Below, one piece after another: positions 18,663 to 27,541 of a DNA stretch of 64,000 nucleotides; within the stretch, counting starts at the first letter, position 1; every line of letters begins with the position of its first letter. A program made the position numbers and the translations under genes. This stretch comes from Amylibacter sp. (GTDB taxonomy: Bacteria; Pseudomonadota; Alphaproteobacteria; Rhodobacterales; Rhodobacteraceae), in the NCBI GenBank assembly GCA_021775355.1, contig JAJFHZ010000034.1, forward strand, positions 124,001-188,000, written 5' to 3'. The notes beneath the pieces were generated by a model that searched no databases, was not told where the DNA came from, and was given only the letters and a program-made list of their open reading frames with translations.

Positions 18663-19019
18663 AAAACTGTTCCTCACGTTGCCAGTCGACGATTATGTAC
18701 GTTTTTTTTACCATCTATGCGTATCAAGCATATCCCTAAATTTGGCTAAACGGTTTGCTCAGTTTCGTAACGTATCCGCGATGTGATTTTTCCAATTGTT
18801 TTACTCAAATTAGTGTTTGGTTTCTTTTTCGTACCTTACCATTTACTCATCGCTTTAGCCTATAGCCTACTTCACAATTGACTTGAAACCTGATAAATGC
18901 GCGCATTATACTATGAGCGTTGCCTGACAGTTGTTGAGCGGCGTTTTTGCTTCCACGACTTCGCGAGTTCTGCCTCCAAACAACTGTACTTTACGTACTA
19001 AATTGAAAGTGTCCAATCA
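18663..19019. other. Intergenic region between the ABM and FkbM genes
   Basis: These 357 bases carry no gene I can support. They are AT-rich, and must contain the divergent promoters. Its composition resembles the FkbM gene more than the surrounding core genes, so the acquired segment may include part of it. Confidence 0.5.
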
Positions 19020-19853
19020 ATGATTTTTCTGAAGTCTCTTGTAAGTAAGGTAAAAGCATTCAATTTGAGAAGAATAGAGCGCTACCGGTTACGTAAAAAG
19101 CCTATAAAAACCCCCGAAGGGTTTCTTTACAAAGGTCCTGGCACTCAAAAATCAGAAAACTGGGAACGGTTTGAGCGAGAGTTTCTAAAAAAAATATTTG
19201 CAAACTATGAATTGTTTTTAAACGTTGGTGCCCATTATGGGTACTATTGTTGTATGGCTCGGCAGGTAGGTTTAAAATTAATTGCGTTTGAGCCCTTAGT
19301 TGTGAACTTTAAAATGTTGTTAGATAACCTTAAGGTAAATAACTTCGAAGAAAATTGTATCCTTATAAATGCTGCGGCAGGCAAAAAGCCGACGATAAGC
19401 CAAATCAGTGGCGTATTTTCTACAGCAACAATGTTAGAAAATAGTGGAAATGATGAGTCATTATCTCAAACGATACCAGTAGTCCCAATTGACGCGGTAA
19501 CACAGGGAATAAATAAGAAAACTCTTGTATTGATGGATGTAGAGGGATTTGAGCATGAAGCCTTGCTTGGGGCCCAGTCACTATTGTCACAAAGTGAAGC
19601 TACGGATTGGATTATAGAAATTTTTTCATTTTGGACGCCAAAAAACGGAAACCCTGTGGAAAACAAAGACTATTTTAAAACGTTTGAAATAATGTTTGCG
19701 AATGGTTACCAGGCATGGCTTATAGGCGAAGTTTTTCGGAAAATAGAAGTGGATGAATTACTTCTGCTCAAAGGCGAGCACTATAGTAAGCGCTTCGCTG
19801 GGAATTTTTATTTTTCCCGCTCGAATTTGGTGATACCCAATTTGTCCGACTGA
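19020..19853 (+). CDS. FkbM-family methyltransferase
   Basis: This 277-residue SAM-dependent methyltransferase contains the nucleotide-binding start FLNVGAHYGYYCCMARQVGL, then IAFEPLVVNFKMLLDNLKVN, and VLMDVEGFEHEALLGAQSLL, which together define the FkbM fold. Such enzymes often methylate sugars in surface polysaccharides. The gene is clearly more AT-rich than its neighbours and uses A/T-ending codons. It is monocistronic, and its stop codon falls at the first bases of a decayed duplicate of the ABM gene. Acquisition by transfer is the best explanation. Confidence 0.88.
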   Translation: MIFLKSLVSKVKAFNLRRIERYRLRKKPIKTPEGFLYKGPGTQKSENWERFEREFLKKIFANYELFLNVGAHYGYYCCMARQVGLKLIAFEPLVVNFKMLLDNLKVNNFEENCILINAAAGKKPTISQISGVFSTATMLENSGNDESLSQTIPVVPIDAVTQGINKKTLVLMDVEGFEHEALLGAQSLLSQSEATDWIIEIFSFWTPKNGNPVENKDYFKTFEIMFANGYQAWLIGEVFRKIEVDELLLLKGEHYSKRFAGNFYFSRSNLVIPNLSD

Positions 19854-19973
19854 ACATCAGGGCAGGGGTGACTTCAAACTAAAGGCATCCCTCTTCGACA
19901 CGGGTCAGGGCAATATGATCAATAGCGGCGGATAAGACCGTATCCATACGGTCAGGGGTACATCCATGTGGTT
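19850..19973 (-). pseudogene. Decayed partial copy of the ABM-domain gene
   Basis: These 124 bases align with 18501-18623 of the intact ABM gene with scattered substitutions and small indels. On the minus strand they still read TPDRMDTVLSAAIDHIALTR then VEEGCL and a stop, matching PDRMDAVLSAVIDHINLTR in the intact gene. The copy lacks the start and most of the C-terminal half. It begins exactly at the FkbM stop codon and ends before guaA, in the same orientation as the intact copy, so the FkbM gene is bracketed by direct repeats. Confidence 0.85.
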
Positions 19974-19996
19974 CGTCAGTTAATCCTTTGGTGTGA

Positions 19997-21559
19997 TTAT
20001 TCCCATTCAATCGTGCCGGGGGGTTTTGATGTGATGTCATAGGTGACGCGGTTGATGCCTTCGACTTCGTTGATGATACGTGTAGCCGTCTCGCCCAGAA
20101 ATTCATGTGAAAACGGATAATAATCCGCCGTCATGCCATCGACCGAATTCACTGCACGTAAGGCACAGGCGAAATCATATGTGCGCCCATCACCCATTAC
20201 GCCAACAGTGCGTACGGGCAGGATCGCAACAAAGGCCTGCCAAATTTTATCATAAAGCCCGTGTTTACGGATTTGGTCGATATAGACCGCATCCGCTTTG
20301 CGCAAAATCCCTAGCTTTTCGCGGGTAATTTCACCTGGGCAACGGATGGCAAGGCCGGGGCCGGGGAAAGGGTGGCGACCGACAAAACTGGCAGGCAGGC
20401 CCAATTCACGGCCCAAGGCGCGGACTTCGTCTTTGAACAATTCGCGCAACGGCTCAACCAGCTTCAAACCCATTTTTTCGGGCAGGCCGCCAACGTTGTG
20501 ATGTGATTTGATCGTGACGGACGGGCCACCTGAAAAGCTGACGCTTTCGATGACATCGGGGTAAAGTGTGCCTTGGGCCAGAAACTTGGCCCCTCCCACG
20601 GATTTGGCGTGTTTGTCGAAGACGTCGATGAACAGGCGCCCGATAATTTTACGTTTGGTTTCAGGGTCTGATTGCCCGTCAAGTTCGCCCAGGAAAAGTT
20701 CCTGTTCTTCGGCATGGATCAGCGGCATGTTATAATGGTCGCGGAACATAGTGACGACCTCTTCGGCCTCACCTTGGCGCAACAAGCCGTGATCTACGAA
20801 AACGCACGTTAACTGATCGCCGATAGCCTCATGTATCAAGACGGCGGCAACTGAGCTGTCAACACCGCCCGACAGGCCGCAAATGACTTTAGCATCGCCC
20901 ACTTGGGCGCGAATGTCGGCAATGGCCTGTTCACGGTAGGCGCCCATTGTCCAATCACCGGTAAAACCCGCAAGCTTTACGAAATTTTCATAAAGTTGTG
21001 CGCCATTCGGTGTGTGATGCACTTCGGGGTGGAACTGCACCGCAAAGAAATTGCGTGAAAGATCGGCGGTAATGGCGAAAGGTGCGTTGGGGGATGTGCC
21101 GTAAACCTTGAAGCCGTCTGCGAGTTTGGAAACGTGGTCGCCATGGCTCATCCAGACCTGCTCTATGCCTTCGGAAAACCAGCCGTCAAGGATGGACAGA
21201 TTTTCGTCTGCCGGCGTCACAAAAGCACGGCCAAATTCGGCAGTGCCGTGACCGCGCTCAACTTTGCCGCCAAGCTGGTGCATCATCACCTGTTGACCAT
21301 AGCAAATACCCAAGATCGGCAGGCCCATATCAAACAGAGCTTGTGGTGCGCGTGGGGCGTTTTCGTCGAATACGCTTGCAGGGCCACCCGACAGGATCAC
21401 GGCCTTTGGCGCAAAATCCCTGATAAAGGCCTCATCCACGTTCTGAAACGGGTGTATTTCGCAATAGACGTGCAATTCACGCAGGCGACGCGCGATAAGC
21501 TGCGTAACCTGGCTGCCAAAGTCGATGATAAGAAGGCGGTCATGTGTTTGTGTGCTCAT
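19997..21559 (-). CDS. guaA: GMP synthase (glutamine-hydrolysing)
   Basis: This 520-residue cytosolic enzyme converts XMP to GMP. The N-terminal class I amidotransferase has the Cys in [15 protein letters not shown] and the His/Glu in FHPEVHHT. The ATP-pyrophosphatase domain has the PP-loop [14 protein letters not shown], and the dimerisation domain ends ...[14 protein letters not shown], the canonical C-terminus. It is divergent from the mttB-family gene. Confidence 0.98.
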   Translation of the reverse strand: MSTQTHDRLLIIDFGSQVTQLIARRLRELHVYCEIHPFQNVDEAFIRDFAPKAVILSGGPASVFDENAPRAPQALFDMGLPILGICYGQQVMMHQLGGKVERGHGTAEFGRAFVTPADENLSILDGWFSEGIEQVWMSHGDHVSKLADGFKVYGTSPNAPFAITADLSRNFFAVQFHPEVHHTPNGAQLYENFVKLAGFTGDWTMGAYREQAIADIRAQVGDAKVICGLSGGVDSSVAAVLIHEAIGDQLTCVFVDHGLLRQGEAEEVVTMFRDHYNMPLIHAEEQELFLGELDGQSDPETKRKIIGRLFIDVFDKHAKSVGGAKFLAQGTLYPDVIESVSFSGGPSVTIKSHHNVGGLPEKMGLKLVEPLRELFKDEVRALGRELGLPASFVGRHPFPGPGLAIRCPGEITREKLGILRKADAVYIDQIRKHGLYDKIWQAFVAILPVRTVGVMGDGRTYDFACALRAVNSVDGMTADYYPFSHEFLGETATRIINEVEGINRVTYDITSKPPGTIEWE

Positions 21560-21624
21560 GTGCGGGGTTTATTTAGCAAATGATGTAAGCGCAAGGGGCT
21601 TTGGGTCCAGTGCATTGGCTTTTC

Positions 21625-21639
21625 CGACATAGGATGTCG
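21625..21639. promoter_or_regulatory. Palindromic candidate operator in the guaA-mttB spacer
   Basis: The perfect inverted repeat cgacat-agg-atgtcg lies 87 bases upstream of the mttB-family start, in the 166-base divergent spacer. Its symmetry suits binding of a dimeric regulator. No regulator gene is adjacent, so the binder is unknown. Confidence 0.45.
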
Positions 21640-21725
21640 TTTGCAGCCCGATTTAGGCGAATTTGCTGGGTGGGGTTTGGTTATTCAGATTTAATTTAGA
21701 GGAAACTCAATCTGGGGATTCCTAA

Positions 21726-23282
21726 ATGTCAGAAACAGCCATATCCGAAAATTCCGGTCGTCGGCGCGCGCGCGGTGGCGGGGGTGCGGCACGTCGCGCC
21801 GAACGTACCGCCGTTGTTATTGAAGCGGCAAAGTATATCGAGCGTAATATTCCGAACTTTGAGATTTTGAACGAAGAGGCATTGCAGGTTATTGAAGCCA
21901 ATGCGGAAACCATTCTGGAAGAGGTTGGCGTTAACTTTCTAGACAACCCTGCCGCCCTTGATCGTTGGCGTGAGGCGGGTGCGGATGTGGACGGTGAACG
22001 TGTGCGCATTCCCAAAGGTCTGGCTCGCAAATTGATTGCAACGGCACCCGGTGAATATATCCAACATGCCCGCAATCCCGAACGCAATGTGCGTATTGGT
22101 GGCAATACCATGGTGTTGGCCCCGGTCTATGGCCCGCCGTTTGTGCGTGATATGGATGGTGGTCGTCGCTATGCGACAATGGCCGATTTCCAAAAATTTG
22201 TAAAACTGACATACATGTCGAAATGGTTGCACCATTCAGGTGGTACAGTCTGCGAACCGACTGATATTGCAGTTAATAAACGCCATCTGGATATGCTGTA
22301 TGCGCATATGACACTTAGCGACAAGCCCTATATGGGGTCAGTCACGGCACCTGAACGTGCGCAAGATTCAGTCAACATGTCGGAAATTCTGTTTGGTCAA
22401 AGCGTGGCCGACAAAACCGTTATGACGTCATTGATCAACATTAACTCGCCCATGACATTTGACGACATTATGATGGGTGCGATGGAAGTTTATGCCAAAA
22501 ACAATCAGGCCTGTATTGTGTCGCCGTTTATCGTGGGCGGTGCAATGGCACCTGTATCCGTGGCCGGCACATTGACCCAGGTTCTGGCAGAGGGTCTGGC
22601 CGGTGTGGCATATAATCAGCTATGTAACCCCGGTGCACCTGTGATTTTCGGGGCTTTTGTAAGTTCGATCGACATGAATTCGGGCGCCCCGACCTTTGGC
22701 ACGCCTGAAGCCAGTAAAATTCTATACGGGGCGGGACAGTTGGCCCGCCGTCTGGGATTGCCGTTCCGTTCTGGCGGCTCGTTATGTGGTTCTAAATTAC
22801 CTGATGCGCAGGCCGCTTATGAAACTGCGAATACATTGAATGCGGCCCTTTTGGGCGGGGTCAATTTTTGTCTTCATGCTGCGGGTTGGCTTGAAGGCGG
22901 TTTGGTATCCTCGTTTGAAAAATTCGTGATGGATGCGGATCAATTGGGTATTTTGCATTCTGTTGCCCAAGGCATTGACGTTTCCGAAAACGGACAAGCG
23001 ATGGGGGCCATTCGTGAAGTTGGCCCGGGCGGGCATTATCTGGGATGTGAGCATACACAGGCTAATTTTAAAGACGCTTTCTGGCGCACGCAAGTTTTGG
23101 ATTACAAACCTTATGAAACTTGGGCAGAAGACGGTGAAAAAGACACCATGACCTTGGCCAATGAACGGGTCAAAAAGTTGCTGAACGATTATCAGCAACC
23201 AAAAATTGATCCTTCTGTTGATGAGGCTTTGCAAGCCTATATTGCCAAACGCAAAGAAAGCGAACCGGATGCTTTTGGCTAA
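21726..23282 (+). CDS. Trimethylamine methyltransferase (MttB) family protein, non-pyrrolysine
   Basis: This 518-residue TIM-barrel-type methyltransferase matches the MttB family throughout, for example CEPTDIAVNKRHLDMLYAHM, then TLNAALLGGVNFCLHAAGWL and EVGPGGHYLGCEHTQANF. The frame is uninterrupted, so it is of the pyrrolysine-free type. Characterised relatives demethylate glycine betaine or other quaternary amines onto a corrinoid protein. No corrinoid protein gene is adjacent. The N-terminal 35 residues are basic (GRRRARGGGGAARRAERT), which is unusual. Its end overlaps the convergent DUF6477 gene by four bases. Confidence 0.9.
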   Translation: MSETAISENSGRRRARGGGGAARRAERTAVVIEAAKYIERNIPNFEILNEEALQVIEANAETILEEVGVNFLDNPAALDRWREAGADVDGERVRIPKGLARKLIATAPGEYIQHARNPERNVRIGGNTMVLAPVYGPPFVRDMDGGRRYATMADFQKFVKLTYMSKWLHHSGGTVCEPTDIAVNKRHLDMLYAHMTLSDKPYMGSVTAPERAQDSVNMSEILFGQSVADKTVMTSLININSPMTFDDIMMGAMEVYAKNNQACIVSPFIVGGAMAPVSVAGTLTQVLAEGLAGVAYNQLCNPGAPVIFGAFVSSIDMNSGAPTFGTPEASKILYGAGQLARRLGLPFRSGGSLCGSKLPDAQAAYETANTLNAALLGGVNFCLHAAGWLEGGLVSSFEKFVMDADQLGILHSVAQGIDVSENGQAMGAIREVGPGGHYLGCEHTQANFKDAFWRTQVLDYKPYETWAEDGEKDTMTLANERVKKLLNDYQQPKIDPSVDEALQAYIAKRKESEPDAFG

Positions 23283-23560
23283 GGTTTTTTAGGCAAAAGG
23301 CATATCTCTTGCAGCAACGCAGTCATGATCTGAATATGTATTTTCATGTCATAGGCTGCGCTGCCTGATTTACGGGCCTTTTCCAGTGTCATTTCATTTA
23401 TCATTAATTGTTTGATTACCTGCATTGGTTGCGGTATTTTCTGCGCCTTGAACAGGTGTTTCAATACCCTGTTTCGTGAATATGTCTTAAGACCGATCTT
23501 TGCTGCCTGTAGCAGAATTTTTGGTCTTTTCATGCCGTATAGAACATCTTCAAGTTGCAT
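23279..23560 (-). CDS. DUF6477 family protein
   Basis: This 93-residue basic, helical protein (MQLEDVLYGMKRPKILLQAA ... AAYDMKIHIQIMTALLQEIC) has the pattern of the Rhodobacterales-restricted DUF6477 family. I start at the ATG at 23560, supported by aggag; the upstream TTG is unlikely. It is divergent from the DUF6456 gene, a neighbourhood I associate with this order. Function is unknown. Confidence 0.75.
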   Translation of the reverse strand: MQLEDVLYGMKRPKILLQAAKIGLKTYSRNRVLKHLFKAQKIPQPMQVIKQLMINEMTLEKARKSGSAAYDMKIHIQIMTALLQEICLLPKKP

Positions 23561-23751
23561 GATCAATCTCCTGATTTTTACGAAGTATTGATCATATGAA
23601 CTGCGTGTTGCGTATTTTATTGCACGGCGTTCGGGCTGTTTTCTTTTGCTTATCCTTCAATCGTAATGATTATCCGGCAATGTTAACCTTAATGAATTTT
23701 TCAATAAATCAATTTTAAGAATAGTTAATCAAAGATGAACAGGAGAGTATA

Positions 23752-24885
23752 GTGCAGAATGTTTTGCAGTCGAAAGTTACAGTAAAACCAAACGCGCATA
23801 CGTTTGTGAAACTTGTAAAAAACATACCGAATATGCGTGAATATATCGATCATGTGGAAAATGGAATTTCACTGCGAAAAATAGCCAAAAGAGATGGCGT
23901 TCATCCATCCACCGTTTTGCGTCGTATCCGAAAAATAGAAACGCGACGTGATGACCCGCTGTTAGACGATATTTTGACACGCATCGGTGAACAAACCCAA
24001 CACAACAATTGTGAAAAAGAGGCCTGTATGAACCCTAGGAAACAAAATCTACCACTAGAGGGCGAAATAAAATATGACAAGGACATGCTGCGTGTATTGC
24101 GCCGTTTATGCGAGCAAACCGCTTTTATGGTGATGTCGGTGGATTTGCCTAAAGCGGTGGTAATGCGTGGGCGCGGTAAGGCTCAGGTGCGTTCTGCAAT
24201 ATTGGCACGTGAGTTGGGCCAAAAATTGTTGATAAAGGACTGGGTTGAACGCACGGGTGGTGGCAAATTGAACCGCTATGAAATTACAAATGCAGGACGG
24301 GCCGGTTTTAAACGTATGGTCGCAGAGATGGCGAAAACCCATAAGAGCAACGGTTTTGCAGAAACCCCAAGCCCGTTTCAGGAACAGCACCGTGAATGGG
24401 GTGAGCGCACAGTTTCTGCGACCAACGGTGAGCGACCCAAGCGCATTCGGGTGAATTTGCGTGAAAGCCCGATCAATACATTAGGGCGCAAAAAGGGTAA
24501 GGATGGCCAACCGTTTCTGGCCAATGAATTGCTGCAGGCGGGTGAACGGTTTCGCGAAGATTTTGAATTGGCGCAACTTGGGCCGCGCGTGGCGCAAAAC
24601 TGGGATCGTTTTCTGGTTGGCTCCGATCGTGGTAACTTCGGGTCGGGCGAAAGTGGCGGATCATCATCGGCCCAAAACCGCTTGCGCCATGCCTTGACGG
24701 CCCTTGGGCCGGGATTAGGTGATATAGCGTTGCGATGCTGTTGTTTTCTGGAAGGATTGGAAGCGGCGGAAAAGCGCATGGGTTGGTCGGCACGATCCGG
24801 TAAAATAGTATTGCGTATCGCATTACAACGGCTGCGGTTACATTATCAAGAAGCCTACGGTGGAGTATCTGATAGGATTGGTTAA
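23752..24885 (+). CDS. Helix-turn-helix DUF6456 protein
   Basis: This 377-residue protein starts at GTG behind aggaga. An N-terminal helix-turn-helix is visible around residues 38-65 (GISLRKIAKRDGVHPSTVLR). A second winged-helix-like region follows around residues 100-200 (MRGRGKAQVRSAILARELGQ, GGGKLNRYEITNAGRAGFKR). The C-terminal DUF6456 domain (residues about 240-370) includes NELLQAGERFREDFELAQLG and the final helix with HYQEAYGG. It is probably a DNA-binding regulator, but its targets are unknown. Convergent with tpiA, overlapping by four bases. Confidence 0.82.
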   Translation: MQNVLQSKVTVKPNAHTFVKLVKNIPNMREYIDHVENGISLRKIAKRDGVHPSTVLRRIRKIETRRDDPLLDDILTRIGEQTQHNNCEKEACMNPRKQNLPLEGEIKYDKDMLRVLRRLCEQTAFMVMSVDLPKAVVMRGRGKAQVRSAILARELGQKLLIKDWVERTGGGKLNRYEITNAGRAGFKRMVAEMAKTHKSNGFAETPSPFQEQHREWGERTVSATNGERPKRIRVNLRESPINTLGRKKGKDGQPFLANELLQAGERFREDFELAQLGPRVAQNWDRFLVGSDRGNFGSGESGGSSSAQNRLRHALTALGPGLGDIALRCCCFLEGLEAAEKRMGWSARSGKIVLRIALQRLRLHYQEAYGGVSDRIG

Positions 24886-25619
24886 CCCAATGCTTTGATA
24901 ATATAGGAAAAATCTGCCGCTTTTAGACTGGCACCACCCACAAGTCCGCCGTCTACATTGGATACTTGCGCAATGTCAGTAGCGTTTTTAGGGTTCATGG
25001 AGCCACCGTAAAGAATACGTACGGAACGGCCGACACCTGCACCGAAACGGCGTTCAAGGCGGGCGCGGATAAAGTCGTGGACTTCACCGATTTGATCCAA
25101 ACTAGGGGTTAATCCTGTGCCAATGGCCCATATTGGTTCATACGCGATTACCAGGTTTTCACCCGTGGCTTTGTCGGGAACGGATGCCGCCAATTGTCCG
25201 CCGATGATATCGATGGTGTTGGATGCTTCACGTTCTGACAAACTTTCACCGATGCATACAATTGCAGTCAGACCTGCGGCCCATGCCGCTTTGGTTTTCG
25301 TGCGCACAACGGCATCGGTTTCGTTGCAATCTGATCGGCGTTCCGAATGGCCCAAGATAACGTAAGTGGCCCCACTATCGGCCAGCATTTGTGCTGAAAT
25401 GTCGCCGGTATGTGCGCCTGATGTTTCTGTGTGGCAAGTTTGCCCGCCGACAGCGATACGGCTGGAAATCGCGTTCATGGATTGAAGTAATGTTGCAGGT
25501 GGGCAGATCAAAACTTCACATGTTGCTGTATTAGCATATTTTGATAATAATTTGATTTCATGCAGGTTTTCCTGCAAACCATTCATCTTCCAATTGCCGG
25601 CGGCCAGTTTTTTGCGCAT
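24882..25619 (-). CDS. tpiA: Triosephosphate isomerase
   Basis: This 245-residue glycolytic TIM barrel interconverts DHAP and glyceraldehyde-3-phosphate. The catalytic residues are visible: Asn/Lys in AGNWKMNG, His in YVILGHSERR and Glu in IAYEPIWAIGTG, with the phosphate loop near LYGGSMNPKN. Stop codons overlap by four bases with the upstream convergent gene. It lies five bases downstream of the iscA-like gene stop. Confidence 0.97.
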   Translation of the reverse strand: MRKKLAAGNWKMNGLQENLHEIKLLSKYANTATCEVLICPPATLLQSMNAISSRIAVGGQTCHTETSGAHTGDISAQMLADSGATYVILGHSERRSDCNETDAVVRTKTKAAWAAGLTAIVCIGESLSEREASNTIDIIGGQLAASVPDKATGENLVIAYEPIWAIGTGLTPSLDQIGEVHDFIRARLERRFGAGVGRSVRILYGGSMNPKNATDIAQVSNVDGGLVGGASLKAADFSYIIKALG

Positions 25620-25624
25620 CGGTT

Positions 25625-25975
25625 TTACATGCCTTCGAATTTAATGGATTCGCCACATCCGCAAGCCTCGCTCACGTTGGGGTTGTTGAACTTAAATCCC
25701 GCTTCCAGCAATGACACTTCATAGTCGATCTCGGTGCCGAACAAAAACATTTGCGCCATAGGCGCAATCATCACCACTGCACCGTTTTGTTCCACAACTT
25801 CATCGTTTGGGTCAACCTTATCGACATAGTCCATGGTATATTCCATCCCCGCACAACCGCCTTTTTTTACGCCGATGCGCAAGCCCTTCTTGTGGCCTTC
25901 GCCCATTAGTTTTACGATCTGTTGGGCGGCTTTGTCCGTCATTGAAACGGCTGCTTTTCCGGGGATACCAAACAT
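25625..25975 (-). CDS. A-type Fe-S carrier (SufA/IscA-like)
   Basis: This 116-residue HesB/IscA-type protein delivers Fe-S clusters to apoproteins. The three ligand cysteines are present (GGCAGMEYTM and the C-terminal ACGCGESI). I prefer the ATG at 25975, which shares its A with the upstream stop (tgatg), over a GTG three bases earlier. It follows the SufT-like gene in a coupled pair, with tpiA downstream. Confidence 0.92.
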   Translation of the reverse strand: MFGIPGKAAVSMTDKAAQQIVKLMGEGHKKGLRIGVKKGGCAGMEYTMDYVDKVDPNDEVVEQNGAVVMIAPMAQMFLFGTEIDYEVSLLEAGFKFNNPNVSEACGCGESIKFEGM

Positions 25976-26337
25976 CACATGAACCCCAGTTCCAAACGCG
26001 CCTCATCGGACATCATATCCATACCCCATTGCGGTTCCCAGATAAGGTCGACAGTGACCGACTGAACGCCGGGCAGGGGTGCTACGGCATCTTCCACCCA
26101 TCCAGGCATTTCGCCCGCGACGGGGCAGCCCGGCGCGGTTAGGCTCATTAGTATGCTTACCACGCCGTTCTTATCGATTTCGATAGTATAGATCAGGCCC
26201 AGATCGAAGATGTTTACGGGTATTTCGGGATCATGTACCGTGCGGATAGCTTCGCATATGGTATCATACAACGGATGATCCGTGGTTGATGGCTTGATCA
26301 GCGGCATGCCTTCCATAGGGGCTGTTTCTGGGGTCAT
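25975..26337 (-). CDS. SUF-system assembly protein (SufT-like, MIP18/DUF59 domain)
   Basis: This 120-residue MIP18-family protein has the signature HDPEIPVNIFDLGLIYTIEI and the conserved LTAPGCPVAGEMPGWVEDAV with its reactive Cys. The family assists Fe-S maturation. I start at 26337 (MTPETAPMEG); the longer frame upstream runs antisense into tgt and is not coding. It is translationally coupled to the A-type carrier gene. The rest of the suf operon is not in this window. Confidence 0.9.
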   Translation of the reverse strand: MTPETAPMEGMPLIKPSTTDHPLYDTICEAIRTVHDPEIPVNIFDLGLIYTIEIDKNGVVSILMSLTAPGCPVAGEMPGWVEDAVAPLPGVQSVTVDLIWEPQWGMDMMSDEARLELGFM

Positions 26338-26409
26338 GGTGTGTTCTCTCTTGGAATTCCTGACTAAATATATATGGAATGATTTGGGAAACGTCCAGTA
26401 GGATAAATT

Positions 26410-27540
26410 ATGACGAAACGCTATAAATTTGAATTGCTTAACACTAATGGGTACGCGCGTCGCGGAATTGTGCAAACACCGCGCGGTGATATTCAGACGC
26501 CTGCGTTCATGCCAGTGGGGACTGCAGCCACAGTAAAAGCGATGATGCCGGAGAGTGTCGCGGCGACGGGTGCCGAGATTTTGCTGGGCAATACCTATCA
26601 TCTGATGTTGCGTCCGGGCGCCGAACGGGTGGCCAATTTGGGCGGACTGCACAAGTTCATGAACTGGGACAAGCCGATTTTAACCGATTCCGGTGGTTAT
26701 CAGGTGATGAGCTTGACTGAATTGCGCAAACTGACGGAAGAGGGCGTGAAATTTCGCAGTCATATTGATGGTTCTGAACATAACCTGACACCGGAACGGT
26801 CGATGGAAATACAAAGGCTGTTAGGTGCGGACATTGTGATGAGCTTTGATGAATGTACGCCGTACCCCGCGACCGCTGATCAGGCGCGCGCCAGTATGGA
26901 GTTGTCGATGCGTTGGGCCGCGCGGTCACGGGATGCTTTTGGCGATAGGCCCGGATATGCGCTGTTTGGTATTCAACAGGGCAGTACATTCAAAGATATG
27001 CGTGAAGAAAGTGCGCAAGCCCTACAAAAAATCGGATTTGACGGATACGCTGTGGGTGGATTGGCTGTGGGTGAAGGTCAGGACATGATGTTTGAAGTAT
27101 TGGATTATGCGCCGCAACAATTACCCAGTGACAAACCGCGTTATTTAATGGGGGTTGGCAAGCCTGACGATATAGTGGGGGCAGTCCAACGCGGTATTGA
27201 TATGTTCGATTGCGTGTTACCATCGCGCTCTGGGCGCACAGGGCAGGGGTTGACCCGTATGGGGGCTGTAAACCTACGCAATGCACGCCATAAGGATGAC
27301 CCGCGTCCATTGGATGAGATGTGTTCTTGTCCTGCTTGCCGGAAATATTCGCGGGCCTATCTGCACCATACGATTAAATGCAATGAAATAATTGGTTCCA
27401 TGCTGCTAACTTGGCATAACTTACATTATTATCAAGAGCTTATGGCTGGGTTGCGCACAGCGATTGCACAAAACGCATTAGATATGTTTGTCGCGGCGTT
27501 TCATGCAAAAAGGGCAGAAGGCGATATTCCACCCCTATAA
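26410..27540 (+). CDS. tgt: tRNA-guanine transglycosylase
   Basis: The 376-residue enzyme exchanges guanine-34 for preQ1 in tRNAs with GUN anticodons. Features are the nucleophile region [13 protein letters not shown], the substrate loop [30 protein letters not shown] and the zinc site [16 protein letters not shown]. It is divergent from the SufT-like gene and ends one base before the stop of the convergent membrane protein gene. Confidence 0.97.
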   Translation: MTKRYKFELLNTNGYARRGIVQTPRGDIQTPAFMPVGTAATVKAMMPESVAATGAEILLGNTYHLMLRPGAERVANLGGLHKFMNWDKPILTDSGGYQVMSLTELRKLTEEGVKFRSHIDGSEHNLTPERSMEIQRLLGADIVMSFDECTPYPATADQARASMELSMRWAARSRDAFGDRPGYALFGIQQGSTFKDMREESAQALQKIGFDGYAVGGLAVGEGQDMMFEVLDYAPQQLPSDKPRYLMGVGKPDDIVGAVQRGIDMFDCVLPSRSGRTGQGLTRMGAVNLRNARHKDDPRPLDEMCSCPACRKYSRAYLHHTIKCNEIIGSMLLTWHNLHYYQELMAGLRTAIAQNALDMFVAAFHAKRAEGDIPPL

Positions 27541-27541
27541 G

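Noticed and set aside
21726..23282. Possible pyrrolysine (in-frame TAG) in the MttB-family gene
   Set aside because: The frame is continuous for 518 residues with no internal stop, so it belongs to the non-pyrrolysine group.
26338..26652. Long N-terminal extension of the SufT-like frame
   Set aside because: It overlaps tgt in antisense and lacks homology; ATG 26337 fits the family length.
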